Part shown: piece after piece, positions 62,061-64,000 of the stretch
How positions within the stretch are numbered: position 1 is the first letter of the stretch
How the letters are laid out: each line of letters starts with the position of its first letter
NCBI GenBank assembly: GCA_938010045.1
Contig: CALLFZ010000001.1
Span: 100,995-164,994 of the forward strand
Source: an uncultured bacterium
GTDB taxonomy: Bacteria; Verrucomicrobiota; Kiritimatiellia; PWTM01
Length of the DNA: 64,000 bases
Direction of reading: 5' to 3'
Program-made: the position numbers and the translations under genes
Notes under the pieces: model-generated
What the model saw: the letters and a program-made list of their open reading frames with translations, nothing else
Told to the model about the DNA's origin: nothing
The model's database searches: none

Positions 62061-62486
62061 ATGGATGCGACAACCGCCTCGTCAGTGATTGCGGGCGATG
62101 TGGAGATCACCGGCACGGTGAAGAGCGCCGGCTCGGTTCGCGTGGACGGAAAGCTCGACGGCGAGCTGCACTGCGAAAAGGACGCGTGGATTGGGAAATC
62201 CGCGATGGTGAAAGGCAACTTGAATGCCTCGTCGGTCATCGTGGAGGGAACGGTGAACGGCAACATCGTGGCGCGGGACCGGATCGAGCTGAAGGCGACA
62301 GCGCGGCTGACGGGCGACATCAAGGCGAAGCGGCTGGTGGTGGAAGACGGCGTGACGTTCGTGGGACGGTCGGAGGTCAACCCGGGCGGCGCGCCGGTCG
62401 GCGCGGCGCCCGCGCCATCGGCGCCGGCGGGCGGCGGCGCTGCGCCGGCGGGCGAACCAGCCCGCACCGGGATCTTCAAGCGCTGA
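62061..62486 (+). CDS. Bactofilin (polymer-forming cytoskeletal protein)
   Basis: This 141-residue protein follows a strong GAAGGGAGA ribosome-binding site. SVIAGDVEITGTVKSAGSVR, VDGKLDGELHCEKDAWIGK, SSVIVEGTVNGNIVARDRIE and LKATARLTGDIKAKRLVVED are repeated beta-helix turns of the DUF583 fold, which polymerises into filaments without nucleotides. A Pro/Ala/Gly tail ends in FKR. Bactofilins position cell-wall enzymes and shape. The adjacent paralogue and mur ligase support a wall role. Confidence 0.93.
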   Translation: MDATTASSVIAGDVEITGTVKSAGSVRVDGKLDGELHCEKDAWIGKSAMVKGNLNASSVIVEGTVNGNIVARDRIELKATARLTGDIKAKRLVVEDGVTFVGRSEVNPGGAPVGAAPAPSAPAGGGAAPAGEPARTGIFKR

Positions 62487-62548
62487 GGTGGGCGAGGCCG
62501 GCCGCGACGCACGGGCCGCAGAGGCGCGCGGTCGAGAGGTGATGGCCG

Positions 62549-63235
62549 ATGGGCTCGGGCCGTAAGGCGACGGTGGTCAGCGGATTCGACATCGTCCGCT
62601 CGATCCGTCGCGTGGATGCTCCGCCATCGGCCGAGGCGCCGACGGAGGAAAGCTCGGCGTCGGCGCCGCGCATCGGCGGCACAGTTGCGCTGCCGCCGCG
62701 GCGGGTTACGGCGTGCCCCAGCTGCGGATGGTGCACCGAGGTGACCGGCCGTCCCACGTTCGGCGTGTGTCCGAAGTGCCGCAGAAAGTTCGATATTGTG
62801 GACTACACGCTCGACGTTGAGTTCGACGGACGGATTTCGACGGGCGGGCGGGTGCGGATTGGTGCGGGCGCCGTGGTGAAGGGGGGCGAGATTTGCGCGG
62901 CGGAGGTGGAGGTGGTGGGGCGGATTGCGGACGGGCGGATCTGCGCGCGCCACCGGCTGGTGGTGCGGGAAGGTGCGGTGTGTTCGGAAAAGTGCATGGA
63001 GTTCGCGGTCCTGCAGGCGGAGCGGGGGGTGAAGTTAGCGTTTCCGGGCGTGGTGCGGTGCCGCGCGGTGGATCTGGCGGGGGAACTCGAGGCGGACCTC
63101 GAGGCGGATGCGGACGTGATCCTGCGGTCCGGTTCGTGTTTTCGCGGGCGGGTGAAGTGTGCATCGTTAACGGTGGAGGAGGGAGCGGCGCTGCTCGCGG
63201 ATGTGGAGGCCGGCCGGCGGGGGGTGGCGTCCTGA
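62549..63235 (+). CDS. Bactofilin-like protein with N-terminal zinc ribbon
   Basis: The protein has 228 residues. After a Ser/Ala linker comes VTACPSCGWCTEVTGRPTFG and VCPKCRRKFD, a zinc-ribbon motif with paired CxxC. Then YTLDVEFDGRISTGGRVRIG, GAVVKGGEICAAEVEVVGRI, and VKCASLTVEEGAALLADVEA form a bactofilin-type beta-helix. It follows the canonical bactofilin by 62 bases. The zinc ribbon may bind a partner or nucleic acid (inference); such fused forms appear in PVC bacteria. Confidence 0.85.
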   Translation: MGSGRKATVVSGFDIVRSIRRVDAPPSAEAPTEESSASAPRIGGTVALPPRRVTACPSCGWCTEVTGRPTFGVCPKCRRKFDIVDYTLDVEFDGRISTGGRVRIGAGAVVKGGEICAAEVEVVGRIADGRICARHRLVVREGAVCSEKCMEFAVLQAERGVKLAFPGVVRCRAVDLAGELEADLEADADVILRSGSCFRGRVKCASLTVEEGAALLADVEAGRRGVAS

Positions 63236-63281
63236 ACGGCGCGACCGCCGGTTCGGGACGGGTGGAAGATTCGTGGCTCGG

Positions 63282-64000
63282 ATGAGGGGCACGCGGGTTC
63301 ATTTGGTGGGCGTGGCCGGCGTCGGCATGAGTGCGCTCGCGCAGGCGCTGGTTGACGCGGGCGCCGAGGTCTCCGGCTCGGATCGTTACGCCGACCGTGG
63401 TGAGTGGGTGCCGGTGCTCGACGTGCTGCGGCGGGCGGGCGTGCGGCTGATGCCGCAGGATGGTTCGGGGGTGCAGGCCGGCACCCTGGTGGTGGTCAGT
63501 ACCGCGATCGAGCCGGGCAATCCCGACCTTGACGCGGCGACGGCGCGGGGGGCGACCATGCGCCACCGCGCACAGGTGCTGGCGGATCTCGTGCGCGGCC
63601 GGCGGCTGGCGGCGGTCGCCGGCACGAGCGGCAAGACCACGGTGACGGGCATGCTCGGATGGATCCTCGAGTGCGCGGGGCTCGACCCGATGGTGGTCAA
63701 CGGCGGGGGCGTGGTGAACTGGGCGGCGCCGGACCGGGTGGCGAGTGTACGGCGGGGCGCGGGAGAGTGGTGCGTTGTAGAGACCGACGAGAGCGACCGG
63801 TCGCTGCTCGAGTTCGAACCGGAGCTGGCGGTGATCACGAACATCTCGGGCGATCATTTCAGCGAGGCAGAAGCGGAGGATTTGTTCCGGCGGTTCGCGG
63901 CGCAGGTACGGTCGCGGGTTGTGGCGGGGGAGGGGGTGGGGCGGCGTCTCGGGCGGCCCGCCGCGAGGGTGATCGAGGCCTCGCCGGAGGGCGTGGTGGC
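63282..64000 (+). CDS. murC: Mur ligase (MurC/Mpl-like), 3' end outside window
   Basis: The gene begins at ATG 63282 and runs off the window. VHLVGVAGVGMSALAQALVD is the MurC-type N-terminal Rossmann loop, VVVSTAIEPGNPDL follows, and AAVAGTSGKTTVTGML near residue 113 is the Mur ATP-binding P-loop. VETDESDRSLLEFEPELAVI and TNISGDHFSE continue the family pattern. MurC adds L-Ala to UDP-MurNAc; Mpl recycles a tripeptide, and this region cannot distinguish the two. The bactofilin pair upstream suggests a cell-wall gene group. Confidence 0.85.
   Translation, partial: MRGTRVHLVGVAGVGMSALAQALVDAGAEVSGSDRYADRGEWVPVLDVLRRAGVRLMPQDGSGVQAGTLVVVSTAIEPGNPDLDAATARGATMRHRAQVLADLVRGRRLAAVAGTSGKTTVTGMLGWILECAGLDPMVVNGGGVVNWAAPDRVASVRRGAGEWCVVETDESDRSLLEFEPELAVITNISGDHFSEAEAEDLFRRFAAQVRSRVVAGEGVGRRLGRPAARVIEASPEGVV

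Noticed and set aside
62706..63857. 383-residue minus-strand frame opposite the zinc-ribbon bactofilin and murC
   Set aside because: Pro/Arg low-complexity composition and antisense to two recognisable genes.
1..64000. CRISPR array
   Set aside because: No regularly spaced direct repeats of 23-45 bases were noticed anywhere.

Overview
The window is one contiguous piece of a GC-rich bacterial chromosome. Gene content suggests the PVC superphylum (Verrucomicrobiota, Kiritimatiellota or Planctomycetota). The clues are secreted DUF1080/LamG-type proteins, a prenyltransferase-repeat secreted protein, a GH28/aldose-epimerase operon with an EboE-like protein, and two bactofilins of which one carries a zinc ribbon. 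This is inferred from gene families only; there is no rRNA to confirm it.

Layout. (1) 1-6.1 kb, plus strand: the tail of an unknown protein, an MBOAT acyltransferase with an AlgJ/AlgX-like partner (polysaccharide O-acetylation), a YihY/BrkB membrane protein fused to a cyclic-nucleotide-binding domain, and a secreted terpene-cyclase-repeat protein. The last four overlap or nearly touch. (2) 6.3-8.1 kb: a GbsR/MarR-type regulator behind a perfect inverted repeat, then a sugar aminotransferase. (3) 8.4-20.1 kb: a secreted repeat protein, then a pseudaminic-acid-type nonulosonate operon. It holds PseB, PseC, a cytidylyltransferase fused to an aldo/keto reductase, an SDR, a PseG-PseH fusion, an N-formyltransferase-like protein, a PIG-L deacetylase, PseI and an asparagine-synthase-like protein. 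The extra genes suggest a modified, possibly N-formylated or amidated, nonulosonic acid. (4) 21-37.5 kb: surface-polysaccharide assembly, with a Wzx flippase, a Wzy-like polymerase, glycosyltransferases, methyltransferases, an epimerase and another aminotransferase. Three apparently decayed spacers of 0.7-0.9 kb interrupt it. (5) 37.6-41.1 kb: a dTDP-3-formamido-3,6-dideoxyhexose cassette (RmlB-like, ketoisomerase, formyltransferase, aminotransferase). (6) 41.2-45.3 kb: two divergently transcribed polyprenyl-phosphate sugar-1-phosphate transferases and a WecG/TagA transferase, which would start and extend the lipid-linked glycan.

(7) 45.3-47.6 kb is a decayed region holding a recognisable radical-SAM pseudogene on the minus strand. 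It is followed by an intact membrane iron-sulphur protein resembling NapH plus NapG. (8) 49.1-53.5 kb, minus strand: a tight carbohydrate operon (DUF1080, GH28, aldose 1-epimerase, EboE-like). (9) 53.5-61.9 kb, minus strand: housekeeping and unknown genes (alpha/beta hydrolase, nitroreductase, metallophosphoesterase, IspD-like protein, RmuC, TrmB) and a tRNA-Leu(CAG). (10) 62-64 kb, plus strand: two bactofilins and the start of a MurC-type ligase.

Taken together, regions 2-6 look like one large exopolysaccharide, capsule or O-antigen locus: precursor synthesis, priming, glycosyl transfer, flipping and polymerisation are all represented. Absent from the window are a glucose-1-phosphate thymidylyltransferase (RmlA) and Wza/Wzc-type export proteins.
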